Shown here in pieces: positions 23,515 through 36,611 of a stretch of 64,000 bases of DNA. The notes under the pieces are model-generated. The model did not search any database. It was not told the DNA's origin and saw only the letters and a list, made by a program, of their open reading frames with translations. The translations under genes and the position numbers were made by a program. The DNA is from Arachis hypogaea (lineage: Eukaryota; Streptophyta; Magnoliopsida; Fabales; Fabaceae). The number at the start of each line of letters is the position of its first letter. The stretch's first letter is position 1. The DNA lies in assembly GCF_003086295.3 (NCBI RefSeq), contig NC_092054.1, positions 15,821,878 through 15,885,877 on the forward strand. Reading direction: 5' to 3'.

Positions 23515-25860
23515 TTGGGTGAGAACTGAGAAGGAATACAGTAATAGCAGTTCAAGGTTGTTAGCTTCTTTCATTAAGTGTATTTAGGATATTATTGAAT
23601 CAGTTAATGATATGATAATTAATTCTATATATAATGTAATTTATATGCATATATTTCATCATGCTTGTATAAACTAATCTTCATCATGTAGTCTAGACTC
23701 TTCGTGTTTTTCTTTCTTCTCACATGGCATCGAGAGTCAAAAGCAAAATTTATCGCTTTGTGGCAGTAGAGTGGAGTTGACCAAAGGTTAGAAATGGATT
23801 GGATTTAGGAATAAAATTAGAATTAGAAAAAGGGGTTTAAAAATTTTGGTAGTGTTTTTGTTAGGATTTGATTTATGATGAAAGGTGCATTGCAGATACA
23901 CTTAGACTCTTACGTAGCAATTGTTAGTGTTTGTTTTCAAAGCTGGAAGATTTAGACTCATTATTGTTGTTGGTGGTAGAGACCTGAAACTAAAATTTCA
24001 ACCTCTTTAATATTTTAGAGATATAGGAGACTGAAGTCTTAATAATATTTATTTCCAAAATTATCCTCATTCTCATTCTTCTTGGTTGCTTTTGGTTTTC
24101 TTTCCCCTCCAGCCCTTCTCTTCTTCTTTGTTGTCTATTCCTTTTTCCCAGATATTTGGGTGACCTTCATCAACTATGAGAAGCCTTTCATTTTATGACT
24201 TCAATAAGAACCTACATTGTTTTTTTTTTTTTTTTTTTTGCGTGAAAAAATTATATCAACTTGTTATCATAGATTTGGTGAATGCTATACTCACTATGAA
24301 GGGTTGAGAAAGCTATGAACGCCACCAAGAACAACACATAGTGGAATATAAGTGGGTATAATATATGTTTGATCATTGATTCAAGGATTCCATCTGGCGG
24401 TAGTGATGGATTGAGACCTTTTAGATTTATTAGAATTTGAACAAAAGGCATTTGAATTGTGTTGTCTTAACTAGCTCTTCTATGCCCTTTACTTTATTTT
24501 AATGGAAAATATTTAAAAATTGAAGGATGTTAATAACAAGTTAACAACCAAGAAATTTTAGGAGAAAAAAAATAAAAGAAGAGGAGAAAGGAGAAAGAAA
24601 AAAAAAAAAAGTATTTTAGTAATTTTGTTTATTTTTACAATTGTATTTATCTTAAATTAAACAGGATATTGAGATATAATTTAATTCTGTATATTTTATA
24701 CCAAACATAATACAAATATTTAATTTAGTCTCTGTCTTTTGATTTCTATCTTTCAGTTTCAATTTCTCTTCCAAACGCAGCTTAAATTATTAGGTGTTAT
24801 CTATCCTCACCTAACTCATTTAACCTATTTCTATGTCAACATCTAACTTATATTTATTCAATACTCTTTTTTTCCCAAATCCTATTATATGCTATTGTTT
24901 TACAAAGATATTCCATAAATATAAAAATTTAGTTATAAAATCAGTCAATATATATATATTTATATATGATGCTTCAAATAATTTTTCCTATATATTAATT
25001 AGTAATAAAAATCATCAAATATTTCATAATAGATTAATAAAATTTGTCATAATAGAATAATGATTTTTATAAATATTAAATTTGTATTTCTATACAAAAG
25101 TTGTTATTCTGTGTTTGTGTAATAGAATTCACTACTCTAATTTATATTGCTATGAAATAATTATTTTTTTAATGATTTTTAAGTCCATTAATAAAAAAAT
25201 AAGATTTTCAAGTTTTTAATTTTTTTTCCAAATTTTGAATTTTAAGTAAAAAATTACACAAATAATAAATCATAGGATATTTATATTTCAGCTACAAATT
25301 CACTACTATTAAGCCATTTTTTGGGTGCTTACTTTTCTTATCAGTTATATTTACATATTTTCAAAATTTAATTTAACAAGTTACATGATGATACAAAAAT
25401 AGAAAACGATACAAGAGATGTGCAGTTGAGACCCTAATACTAATACATAATGTTTCTTATTCTTACTATGATAGTGTTATATAGTATAAGAAAGAATTTT
25501 AACTGTTCTTAAAATATTATTACTATTGTCTATTGTTTTAGTGATTTTAAGTGTTGATCTCAATTATAAAATATATAATATTAATTAAAAATAATAATTA
25601 AAATTACTTAAATATTGATATTATAGAAATATTTATGAAATTTTTTTTATATTATATTGTTATACTGTTATTAGTGTTAACTTTTAGGATAATTAACTAA
25701 TTTATTAATTTAGTAGTTATTTTATTAATTTAATTAAATAAATATAAAAAATTTAAATATCCGCTTACGCGGATTAAAAATATCAGGGGTAAAAAAATGG
25801 ATAATTTTATTTTTTAATTTTATCTTTTACAGTATTTTATAATTCCAATTTTATCCTCCA
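23515..25860. repeat. Duplicated CCCH 3' flank, copy 1
   Basis: Matches 13902-16080 of the parent and, more closely, 59663-62226 plus 63541-63656. Includes the Harbinger-related element (23910-24790). From about 25560 it departs from the parent (AATTATAAAATATATAATATT) but still matches the second pseudogene flank, showing the two pseudogene flanks share a history. No gene. Confidence 0.8.
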
Positions 25861-25861
25861 C

Positions 25862-27150
25862 TCCACCAGCTATAAAAGCAACTTAATGAAGACTTTAACA
25901 AACCCTAAGACATTCTTGTGAGATCTGCAGCGCCATTCTGTGTTCTCCCATCCATTATCCATTGCCATATCTTTCATGTAAGTTGTGAGGTTTGTACTGT
26001 CCCAGTGTCTCATTCTACCTTTTTCTTTCTTTCTCTTCGACTCTTACTGTTTCTTAGTCCATTGATATTGTGTCTCTATATATATATTTTACTATGTATG
26101 ATGAATATTCCTGTTGTTGTTAAAAAAATAAAAAGTGTAAGTCATAACTTATAACTATAAAAGTCAAAGAACTTGCTCATCCTTGTAGTAGTAGCCTTCA
26201 AGCATTTGATACTATATAAGTTATCAACTAGAATATGAAATTTAGCGTTAGTTTTGTATTTTTTTTTTAGTAAATTTGACAGCGTTAATGATAATTTTTG
26301 GGATTTAATTGATTTATCCAATAAAGTCATACCTTTTTATTCATGTATAACACGTGGAGAGCTCGTTTCCTGTAGTGTTTTTGTTCTATTAAGCCCGACG
26401 TTGATGACAGGTTAGAATGTTCTTTTTATTTTTAGAAATTGTCTAATTGGATTTGTCTTTTAATTTGGTGCATAGATTAGATTGCGGAAGCTTTTTCATG
26501 ATGGAAATAGTTGGCAATAATTGATCATCCAACAACTGTGATTTCTTTGATTAAAGGTGAGAACTTTTATTTTTAAATATTTCATATCTTGTTTGAAAAA
26601 TGTGTTATTTAGTTGAATAGCATGTTGTTTATCTTAGTATAATGTCATTCTAATTGAATGATGTTTCAGACTTTGATACTTACTATTAGATTTATATGTT
26701 AGTTTCAGTTTATTGACAAAATGATTTTGATGTTGTTTTGGTCATTTATTTAGTTGAACGTCGCTTGTTCTTTTATAACTTAATAATTGTATTATCGCCA
26801 ATTATTTATACTTATTGCAGATTAATTATCTATATTTTTTGGTCAATGTGGATTTGAGTCTATGTGAATTTGAGTTGTGTTTCTTTTTTCGTCTGTCTTT
26901 GGGCTCTTCTGTCTTTATTTTATTCATTTTTTTCTGTCACCTTTGGCCTCTTTCTACCTCTCTCCTATCTGCCTGTCTCAGTCCTCCCTTTTTGATTTTT
27001 TTTAAATACCTGAACCAAAAAAATCGACACACACTTACTTTCTACATTAGATAGAAGTTTTTTAGAATATTTTTCTGTTTTAGTGACTCATTCACGGTAC
27101 AGATTCGGTATACGGGACATGTTTGTGGCATCGAAATGCCAGAAACTTAC
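25862..27150 (+). repeat. Module P, copy 2, with intact TATA box and longer 3' extension
   Basis: TATAAAAG at 25871-25878 lies about 45 bp upstream of the leader (TTCTTGTGAGATCTGCAG), with AAACCCTAAGAC between, a typical plant promoter arrangement. The leader donor is ATCTTTCAT|GTAAGT. A second candidate exon runs from GCATAG (about 26473) to GATTAAAG|GTGAG (26556). After about 26765 it does not continue into the exon seen in copies 1 and 3, but into TTGCAG|ATTAATTATC and T-rich sequence, shared with 30720-30849 and 35748-35985. Confidence 0.7.
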
Positions 27151-28616
27151 CGCTTTTTAATTTCTATATGGAGGGCAAAGTTGTGTTGGACTCGGTTATA
27201 GAGGAGGGGGAGCTTTACCTGTATGTGGTGTCAGGTAAGGAAGAAATCGGACCATGCATTTTGAGTCAGCTTTTTCAGACGGTCCGAATTATATATGGGA
27301 AACGGACCATGCGGTTAGTGGCTCCGTCGCCCGCAAGTGACTCCCCCAAAGGTGCACTTTTTTTCAACATTAATTCATACCCAACATCTGTTTTCACTTT
27401 TACTCCATTCCCCCAAAGAAGAACCACTGCTTTTTCTTCTTTCTTACTCGTTCTGGATCTTGCTTTGCATGATGAAAGTAAGTTCAAAATGCCAAAAAAA
27501 ATGTAGAGATGTTGATCGTCCTGAACTTCATATCATACATTATTTTAGTCATTTAAAATATGTAAGTTTTTTAAAATTTTTTTAATATTTTATAATTAAA
27601 ATTATTATTATTGGGAAGTTTATTATTATTATTGTTGTGAGAACTTAGAATGTTTATTATTGGTTTAGGCGAGATTACATTATATTTTTTTTGGAATTTT
27701 TTAATTATAATTGCTATTATTAGGAAGTTAATTATTTTTTTAATTGTTGTTAGAATTGAGTTTAGGAGTGTAAATGGTTGTTATTATTTTTATCTGATTA
27801 TGTTATCTTTTTTTTGGAATTTTTTTAGTTTGTTATAATTATAATTATCATAGTTAAGAAGTTAATTATTATTATTGTTGTTAGAATTGAATTTAGGAAT
27901 GTAAATGATTATTATTATTTTTACTAGATTATATTTTCTTTTTTTGGAAATTTTTTTGTTTTTTATAATTATAATTATTATTGTTAGGAAGTTAATTGTT
28001 ATTATTGTTGTTAGAAATTAAACTTAAGAATGTAAATGATTATGTTATTTTTTTTTAATTTTTCTAGTTTTTTATAATTATAATCATTATTGTTAGGAAG
28101 TTAATTATTATTATTATTGTTAGAAATTGAATTTAAGAATTTAAACAGAATAATGATTTTTTTTAAAATTTAGAATTATATGTAAAAATAGTAAGAAGTT
28201 AATTGAATTTTATAATTAATTTTAGAGATTATAATTTTAGATATTATAATATTTTTTTGTGTTACCGTGAATTAATAGACAACTAAGCTAGAATTGTTAA
28301 TTAAATAGGAGCGTTCTTAGTTTAATAAGAATTGGAATTATGTATTAGTTGTTAGTGTTAATAGTTATGAATAATTTTTAGGATTAGTAAGTTAATTTAG
28401 AAGTTAAAAGGATTTGTTTTAATTGGTTTTGTTAAAATAATTTATGATAATTGTGTGGTTTCAATCAATATGTTGTTGAGTTACTGTAAAAGATCTTTTA
28501 TTAATGAGACTTAATAAATTGGTGGGTTAGTACATAGTTACTAGTATATGTTATAATTAGGAAACAGATTAACGAGTTGACTAATAATAATTTGTTTTGT
28601 TTTTGTAGAATTTAAG
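27151..28616. repeat. AT-rich upstream part of the PMD block with imperfect tandem repeats
   Basis: Sequence from 27170-27470 contains GGACCATGC and ACGGTCCGAATTATATATGG motifs reminiscent of the upstream part of PMD-bearing MULE-like elements. From about 27600 to 28200 a unit of roughly 110-135 bp recurs about four times, recognised by GGAAGTTAATT at 27722, 27987 and 28097 and a variant at 27857, each followed by TATTATTGTTGTTAGAA. Confidence 0.6.
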
Positions 28617-30243
28617 GATGTTGACATGTGATTACTCAGTTCCACCGGATCGATACAATGAAAGGGTGGAGGGGCACTTACAAAAATTGTTTTTTATCAT
28701 GCATCTCAGATTGGAGTAGTCCAATGTCAGAAAGCACTGGTGAATGCTCTAATCGAAAGGTGGCATCCAGATACACATACCTTTCACCTTTTGATTGGTG
28801 AATGTGCTGTGACGCTTGAAGATGTGGCAATAATTCTTGGTCTTCCAACGGACGGTCTTCTAGTCACAGGGATGACAATGAGTAGTTTTGAAGCCTTGGA
28901 GGCGGAGTGTTTACACCAGTTTGGAGTGGCACCTAGTAAGTCGGCATGTAGAGGTACGTGAAGTGCCACATTATGTTGTTGATTGGAACGATCTTGTTTG
29001 GGGACAAGTCTGACGCAGGTGTGCATTGTAAGTATCTACCACTGCTTTGTAATTTTGGGAGTATTGGACAGTACAGTTGGAGATTGGCATGCTTGGTACA
29101 TCTATACAAGGCGTTATGTAAGGCATCTCGTTATGATTGTAAAGAGATCGATGGTCTGCTAACATTTCTATTTGGTTGGGCTTGGATCCGCCTGCCATAT
29201 CTAGCGCCGCTTCCTAGGGAATCCCGCAGTTTTCCGCTTGCAAACAGGTAATATTATCTTACAGTCAACCCGTATCTTATTATTTAGAATTCAATTGTGT
29301 TAATGAAATAAGTCATGTTAGGTGGCGTAATTGGGAGCGTAGAGACCGTCGCTATAGATATCTTACGCTTGCTCACTTTAGGAAGGCCTTAGATGATCTT
29401 CAGGAAGGTCATGTGTGTTTTCAGGTAGTTCCTCATCAAGAACAGAATCTAGACAAGGCACACGGAGAAGTCGTCATTGGTCCTAAGAATCTTAACTGGA
29501 TCACGGCCCCGACTCATTCATTCTAGGTGATGCAGTGGATAAATAGGTATAATCACGTTCTGAGCTTTCCGTGCCTTCACAGGGTACCTTGGATACTTAC
29601 AAGGACTGGTATCGGGCAAAATTTGGGGACCGTTTGAATTTGTCTAGCCTTGTTGTTTAAGAGAATGATGAGGGTAATTAGGATATGGATGTTGACAATC
29701 AAGAGCAGGAGCCACAGTCACCTCCACCATCCCCTCCACTTCCGAATCCACTTTCACAGGAACAACCTATGTCCTCAAGCCAATATGTATGTATCTCAAA
29801 CACAGTTTATCCAATCGTACCCAATACATCAGTAGCATTGGGGTATGCCACAGTTTGATCCAGGAGGAGGTTCTTTTAGCCAGTTGCTTGGATTCATGGC
29901 TGCAGATGCAGGACAATCACAATATGCTCAGCAGCCTGATTACTTTATGGCAGGTGGATATTCATTGGATGCAAGGCATTCGTGTCGCACTTCGTCCGGT
30001 GCTTTTTGAGGGTTTGTATCTGTTGACTCTAGTAGGAATGACGGTAGTCGTGGGGATGCTTAATAGTCAAAATTCTAATCGTGTTTCAATGGGTCTTATT
30101 GAAGAAAACGATAACACACCTGAACAAGAGACTGATGGGTATCTAGTGGATGAATCGGACGATAAGAACGAGGATGAGGACGACGATGAGGAGGATGAGA
30201 TAGAGGATTTCGACGAGGATGAAGATAGGAGAGCTCGTTTTAT
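28617..30243 (+). pseudogene. Plant mobile domain (PMD) pseudogene, MAIN-like/MULE-associated
   Basis: Pieces of a PMD protein in order: SVPPDRYNERVEGHL, a frameshift, then FYHASQIGVVQCQKALVNAL and IERWHPDTHTFHLLIGECAV, TLEDVAIILGLPTDGLLVTG, ALEAECLHQFGVAP (28684-28950). An internal deletion relative to relatives joins this to KCHIMLLIGTILFGDKSDAG and DCKEIDGLLTFLFGWAWIRL (28955-29247). A GT-AG intron (29248-29321) leads to WRNWERRDRRYRYLTLAHFR and KALDDLQEGHVCF. Later stops include a TAG in SF* near 29524. The acidic tail (DESDDKNEDEDDDEEDEIED) ends near 30240. PMD proteins are either host regulators (MAIN family) or parts of MULE and Ty3 elements; multiple lesions mark this as non-functional. 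Confidence 0.85.
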
Positions 30244-30244
30244 T

Positions 30245-30849
30245 CAATAAAGTCATACCTTTTATTCATGTATAATACGTGGAGAGCTCGTTTCCTTTAG
30301 TGTTTTTGTTCTATTAAGCCCGACGTTGATGATAGGTTAGAATGTTCATTTTGTTTTTAGAAATTGGCTAATTGGATTTGTCTTTTAATTTGGTGCATAG
30401 ATTAGGTTGCGGAAGCTTTTTCATGATGGAAATAGTTGGCAATAATTGATCATCCAAACAACTGTGATTTCTTTGATTAAAGGTGAGAACTTTTATTTTT
30501 AAATATTTCATATCTTGTTTGAAAAATGTGTTATTTAGTTATTATGTATTTTGTTTCTTTGAATAGCATGTGGTTTATCTTAGTATTAATGTCGATCTAA
30601 TTGAATGATATTTCAGACTTTGATACCTACTACTAGATTTACATGTTAGTTTTAGTTTATTGACAAAATGATTTTGACGTTGTTTTGGTTATTTATTTAG
30701 TTGATCGTTGCTGGTTCTTTTATAACTTAACAATTGTATTATGGCTACTTATTTATACTTATTGCAGATTAATTATCTACATTTTTTTGTTAATGTGGAT
30801 TTGAGTTGTGTTCCTTTTGTCGTCTGTCTTTGGGCTCTTCTGTCTCTAT
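30245..30849 (+). repeat. Module P, copy 3 (5'-truncated), interrupted by a Harbinger-like element
   Basis: Begins at ATAAAGTCATACC, matching position 26319 of copy 2, so promoter and first leader exon are absent. It resumes at 35748-35985 after the 4.9 kb insertion. The PMD pseudogene therefore sits between two direct repeats of about 830 bp. Confidence 0.8.
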
Positions 30850-33800
30850 GGTAGCGTTTGTTTGCAGAGATTAGAACTGAGACTGAAAGATAGAGACTCA
30901 GTATTATGTTTGTTGAGCTAGAGACTGTTACTTAAATTTTTGTCTCTGTCTTCAAAATTTCAGTATTTCAATACTTCCAAAAAGTAGGGACACTAGAGAC
31001 AGAAAAATTTAAAGACGGGAACAGAAATTTTAATTATAATTTGTACCTAAATTACCCCATTCTAATTTTATAATTTCAAAATTACCCTTATGTAAACCAG
31101 GGCTTCTTGATCAACCCTAGTGATTGATCTTCTCATTCTTCTTCAAAAACAGCCACCGTGTCGCCACTGGCCTCGCCACCGCTAGGTAAGTGATTTGCCG
31201 CTTGCGAGTTCATCTTCGTAGCCTCCATCTTCTCATCTCCTCCTTTTCTCCTTCACAAGAAAATCGAAGAACGAAGCTGCCGCCTCTCTCCGATTGCTGT
31301 CCACCTCAACCATCAATTCCTCGTTCGAACTGCTCTGAACCAGGTTAGTTTTATACAAATGTTGTTTAATTTACTGATTCCTTTCATCTTTTCCGTCGTG
31401 CCCTAATCTTTGGATTTGTTCGTTACCTAGCATTGGGACTTTTCTCTTCTTGTGATAATCAATTTGATCTGTGGATTTAACCATTATTTTTGTAATGCTT
31501 AAATCAAATTTGTTTGTATTTGAAAGGTGTATTTGTACTCAGAACCTCTTTGCTTGGTTTGTAATTATTTTTGTTAATGGTGTGAAGTAGTAGCATTGAA
31601 GTTAAAGAAATTCTTTGCCCTGTTGTGAATTTGTTCGTGACCTAACATAATCCATTTATTTCAGCTTTATACTTAATGAGTTTATGATGTTTACTTCCTT
31701 TTATGTGTCACTAATTGGATCATTACTCAATTCATTAGCCTAACTACATCTATTTATTGATTTCATTCTGGATTATACTTTTTTTTCCAATTTTTTCATG
31801 TCTGCGACTACTATTGTTCCATGTCTACACAAAGCTCTCATTAGCCTAACTCAATTGGAAGAGTAATGTATGATTGAATATGTAGTACAAACTTGCAAGC
31901 AAACTGTTATTAGTTACCTTGGTTTATTCTATTACACTGCACTTGTGAAAATTTTCATGCATAAAGCTGATTCGTTTCTAGACCTTATTAAGGCTTCTCA
32001 TAGTTTGCGAATCATAGTCTGATAAAGCAATTGCTGCTTTTTTATGTAAAAATGGCTAACTAAATTCATGTATATATATTTTTATAAAACATAAGTTGTA
32101 CTTGATAGAGTGCTTAATCAGGTTTAAAGAAGAGGGGAAATCAGTATTTTGAATTTTATTGGGAATCAGTACATATCCTAGACATAAGATTTGCAGTGTT
32201 TATTTTGAATGTGTAACTCTGGATACAGTCACCTAAAAATAGGAAAATGTTCTTTTACAACAAGCTTATTTTTAAAGCAAGGGGAAAAATGTATATTTAC
32301 TATTTCTTTAAAATCTTTTATGCGAGTGTTTACTACTAAGACGTAAAGATAAAATGTTATTTGCTAATCTAGAAGTGTGTATAAGGTAGTAAATTGTAAT
32401 TCTCCCCAAGTAGGAATATGTACTAGTTAATATATGCTTTAATCATGCAAGTGTGGACACATGTATACTTGAGAACAGAATTTGCTATGAAGGCAGAGTA
32501 AGAAGAAGGATTTTGCATCTAGCAATGCAAGTTTGGTATTTTACCTTTTAACAATTAACATATAAACCAAGATTCCCAATTCATGAGTAATATTTGCTAT
32601 ATGGCAATTGAAGTTTCTAATCATATAAACAGTAGGAGAATCATAGTCTCACAAAATTTGAATATATTCTTAACAAATAAACTAGTTTTTTCATTATTTG
32701 GAAAAGAGTGTATATTAATCCTCTTTCATATATGTACGAATTTTACATTGAAATGATTAATCTATCTCTTTTTCTCTTAAAATAGTGGAAACAAATTTAT
32801 CATTTTAAACAGTAAGATTATTTTATGACATGATTAGGAATTTAAAATATATGAAAATGCTAGAAAATGAAATGGGATATAGTAATTTGCGCACAGGATC
32901 AAATGCTTTAAAGTGGGAAAAGGAATTAAACGAAGATACTAAAACCCCATTGCAAATAGAGTTAAAGAACCCAAATTGTTTATGTGCTTCATGTTCTTCT
33001 CAATTTAAACCCAAATTGTTTATGTACTTCTCATCTCCTCTTTTTTCTCCTTCTTTTTTGCCTTTTGGTAGAGTTTGATGTGCTTAAAGTATCTGAAAAA
33101 GTCACTTTCAGTATATGAAACGAGAGAGGAAAACCGATATTATCATATAAGTATTTGGTACCCTTTTAATTACACTAACAAGAAATGGTGATGTTTATAA
33201 GATGGAGGGCCAGCAGTGCAAGGACAAGCCTCACATTCTGAAGCTGGTGCAAGTGGAGGAAGCACAAAGCGATATAGGAGGAAGAGAAAGCAAGCTGATG
33301 TTTTAGAGAGGATGGCTGATCATATCCAGCAATCTTCCGCTAACCAAAGGAAGAATGCCCAACTACGTGCTGATGCCATTGTTGGTGTGAACGAGAAGTT
33401 TAAGGTCGGTGAGAAACTTACACAGCTTGGGTTCGATGATGAAGAGGTGGTGAAGGCAATTTTGAAGTTTGCTGAGAGTCCGAATGTGTATGCACACTTC
33501 TGGGGTTTGTCAGATTCACAGAAAATTATCCTTGTGCGTTCCATTATCTGAAGTTGACTGTTGATCGACACTTGTTATATAGATTTGGCTTAAGGTATTA
33601 AGTTTTTCACTATAGGGATAGCTTATTTTGAGATGGTTATATTTTACATGATTTAACGTACAAACTTATATTTGGTATACATTTGGCTGTATATTTTGGT
33701 ATTGTCTTTATCTTGGTCTGTATTGAATAGGTTTTGTTGGCTTAGTACAATATTTTTAGTAGTGTGGTATTGCCTTTATTTTGGTCTGTATCGAGTAAGT

Positions 33801-35747
33801 TTTGTTGGCTTAGTACAATATTTTTGGTATCCTAACTCCCATGGTCTGTATTTTTGGTGTCATAACTCCCATGGCCATCTAACTAACTTCTCAGAAATGA
33901 TTTAACTAAACTAGATTAACTATTTCAGCTATCACAACTAACTTTTGCAGAATCTTCAGCAACAGGTCTTTAATTCATTCTAACTTTAGGTCTCCTAATA
34001 TGGAGAAAACACTTGGTCTTATTACGATCTATAACCCAATTAATTGAACATAGTACTGAGTAAGAAAGGGAAAGCAAAACAGTTAAATGCCAAAGCATGA
34101 ATAGTAGATAAATTGAGAATACCTTCAAATTTTAAAAGAATATATACTAAGTTACAATTGAGAAGAATGACACATACCCAACCCATTTATGCTTAAATCT
34201 CTTTTCATCCCTTTCGAGTAAATGACTTAAACTAAGTGACTCATGTTGCAATATTATCACAACATAAAACAACTTTCTTCAGCAATAAATTGCATCATAC
34301 ATGCGAATTTGACTAAAAATAAGTGTATACACATACTGAAACATGTACTCATTTTATATTTAAAAAAAATTTACACAATGTGTCGCTTGCCTATTCAATT
34401 CAAAGGTCACACTACAACTTAAATTGCTGAGTTATCACATCTTTACATTCGAACATTTTACAATTACAATAGTTGCACAATAATTTACATGGAAAAACAT
34501 TTGAAAAGGGTGACTTGATCTAGTAATACCATTCAATCTGATTTGATACAAAGGTGAGGCCATCAGTACCCTCATCTTCAGCAACAGAGTATCAAACGTG
34601 GATGTCACCAATTTTTCCCTCTTCAAGGAACAATGTGGATGTTCAAAGATAATACACATATATGGGATATACAACTGTTTGAGCACAATATTACTAACAC
34701 TACAAAATGGATCAGAAACTAGGCTTTATATGAAGTGTCTTCAAGCAATGGCTTCCTTTGCTCTCTTCTTATTGAAGATTGATCATCAGCAGGTTCGTTG
34801 AAAAGATCAATGCTTCTCAAAAAGATCCATTAGCATTAATTACCATTAACCATAGTCAAGCAAATACTTAGAACATTCTTCAAGGAATTAGTAGTAGTAT
34901 GCATGATGATGTCAATGGATATATTATTATCCGGTGGCATTAGGAGGTTGGTGTGGTAACAATAACCAAAACAACTTGCACCTTTGATCTCTATAGCGAT
35001 AACATGCACATCAAGTTTAGGAGAACAAATTTAACACCTCAGGTCAAGTAACAAAGAGTAACTGCAACTTGGTAACTTCTTTTTTTTTTAATGATTTATG
35101 GTTCCCTAAATAGAAATGAGGGATTCACAAATCAAAAATAAGGGATTCACAAATCAGAAAATCAGGGATTCAAAAATGCTATACGAAATTATCAATTTTG
35201 AACTTCATAAAATTAACAAGTAAATAAGATAAATTGACAAAAGATACCATATCCGCTAAGAGAGAAAGAACGGAGATCAGAAAAACAGCTCCAAAACGGT
35301 GGCAACGGTGGCAACGCAAACCACAGGCACGCAAACGGCAGCAAAGTCACAAACTTTGGAGAGCAACTAGTGCCACGAACGTGAACTGATGGAGATGCGC
35401 CGTCGTCGTTCGGACCCTTGGAGGTGCTACCGGCGGTGGAAGATTCCTTCACCGGAAAGGAAAGGAGAAAGGGTAGAGGAGAGGATAAAGGAGGTTAGGG
35501 TTGCTTGCTGACAAAAAAATGAAATTAGATTTGGGGGTTAGGGCCCTTAATTAAAATAAAGGGCATTTTTGTAATTTTAAAATTTTAGTCTCTATTTTTA
35601 TTTTAAACCAAACAGGATACTGAGAGATAAATCAGTCTTGTACAATTTTACACCAAACACAATACTAAATTGAATTTCTGTCTCTGTCTCTTGGTATCTG
35701 TCTCTCTGTCTCTGTCTCTTGGTCTTTGTCGGCAAACAAACGCTACC
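30850..35747. mobile_element. PIF/Harbinger-like DNA transposon, 4.9 kb
   Basis: TIRs GGTAGCGTTTGTTTG at both ends, extending imperfectly through GAGACAGA-type sequence; the empty site in module P copy 2 (26925-26935) shows a 3-4 bp duplication (TAT or CTAT). Both ends contain leader-like GC-richer DNA (31090-31350 plus strand; 35280-35510 minus strand) pointing inward, consistent with two genes once present. A Myb-protein-like ORF is at 33217-33551. No DDE transposase ORF is recognisable, so it is probably non-autonomous. Superfamily call rests on TIR form and accessory ORF. Confidence 0.65.
33217..33551 (+). CDS. C-terminal part of a transposon Myb/SANT-like accessory protein
   Basis: About 110 residues with a basic stretch STKRYRRKRKQADVLERMAD followed by a segment KLTQLGFDDEEVVKAILKFA, then AHFWGLSDSQKIILVRSII and a stop. 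The ending resembles the C-terminal helical tail of plant Myb/SANT-like proteins encoded by PIF/Harbinger elements and related L10-interacting proteins. No ATG starts it; an acceptor-like CAGCAG at 33211-33216 suggests it is a last exon. The Myb domain itself was not found upstream. In a minus-strand frame, 35452-35213 begins MKESSTAGSTSKGPNDDG, which may be a first exon of a second transposon gene. Confidence 0.45.
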
Positions 35748-35985
35748 TATCTTATTCATTTTTTTCTGTCACCTTTGTCCTCTTTTTACCTCTCTCTTAT
35801 TTGCCCGTCTCAGTCCTCCCTTTTTGATTTTTTTTTTTAAATATCTGAACCAGAAAAATCGACACACTCTTACCTTCTACATTAGATAGAAGTTTTTTAG
35901 AATTTTTTTCTGTGTTAGTGACTCATTCACGGGTACAAATTCGGTATGCGGGACACGTTTGTAGCACCGAAACGTCAAAAACTTA

Positions 35986-36603
35986 TTTGGCTCACCAGTT
36001 GAAATGAAAATAATAGTTTAGTTAGTTTAGCAAAATATTTTTTTTGTGGCGTTCTATAGTTATATGTCGTGTTATCATCTTAGGCACAGAGTCGTGATTC
36101 GATATGTAAGATGGCAACTGCATGGCAACCCTCGTACACGAGACTTGTAATTCTCACCATTTCTAGAAAATTCAATTTGAAATTTAAAAACCAGTTAAGG
36201 AGATAGACTTAACCAGTTAAGGAGATAGACTTAAAATTTTAAATTTATGGATAGGAATCTAACAACTGTTCTTTTGAATTTAAAATACCTCAGTTACACC
36301 TACTACTAGAAGTATATAAATAAAGGTACACCGATAGGTAGAAGATTGCCCATCTCAAACACTAATCTTTCTCCTTCTTTTTCTACAAAAATATTCTGTG
36401 TTCAAACACAAGAGTCAATCTCATAATCAATAAAGAGGAATTAAAAAAAAGTAGGGAATTATGTTTTGTTACTTGTATGCTTGGCATGCGTTATGATCTA
36501 TTTTATTATTTATCATCTATATTGCTGCTATATAATGCTCTTATACTTTTATCATGATTATGTGTTTTATGGTATTATTCCCCTTTTTTCTTTTTCTTAC
36601 ACG
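35986..36603. other. Unassigned AT-rich spacer
   Basis: No gene seen. A 25-bp tandem duplication (ACCAGTTAAGGAGATAGACT) occurs at about 36191 and 36214. The stretch 36340-36450 (pyrimidine-rich, then AATCAATAAAGAGG) looks like an LTR 3' end, but no partner LTR is visible. Confidence 0.4.
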
Positions 36604-36611
36604 TTTGTATT

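Larger units (their letters stand above)
14928..25860. repeat. Large duplicated block, copy 1
   Basis: Collinear with 38981-63656. It contains the 3' flank of the CCCH gene, an NLR fragment, a TIR element, module P and the first CCCH pseudogene. Short windows compared by eye are highly similar, with indels. Copy 1 has a hAT-type insertion (17308-18395) and a deletion of about 290 bp near 16725 relative to copy 2 (40788-41078). Confidence 0.85.

Noticed and set aside
27600..28200. CRISPR-like regular repeats
   Set aside because: Units are long, diverged and AT-rich with no spacer structure, in a plant genome.
26319..35985. Module P copies considered as LTRs of a PMD retroelement
   Set aside because: They lack TG..CA ends, the left copy continues upstream into other repeated sequence, and no target duplication is visible.
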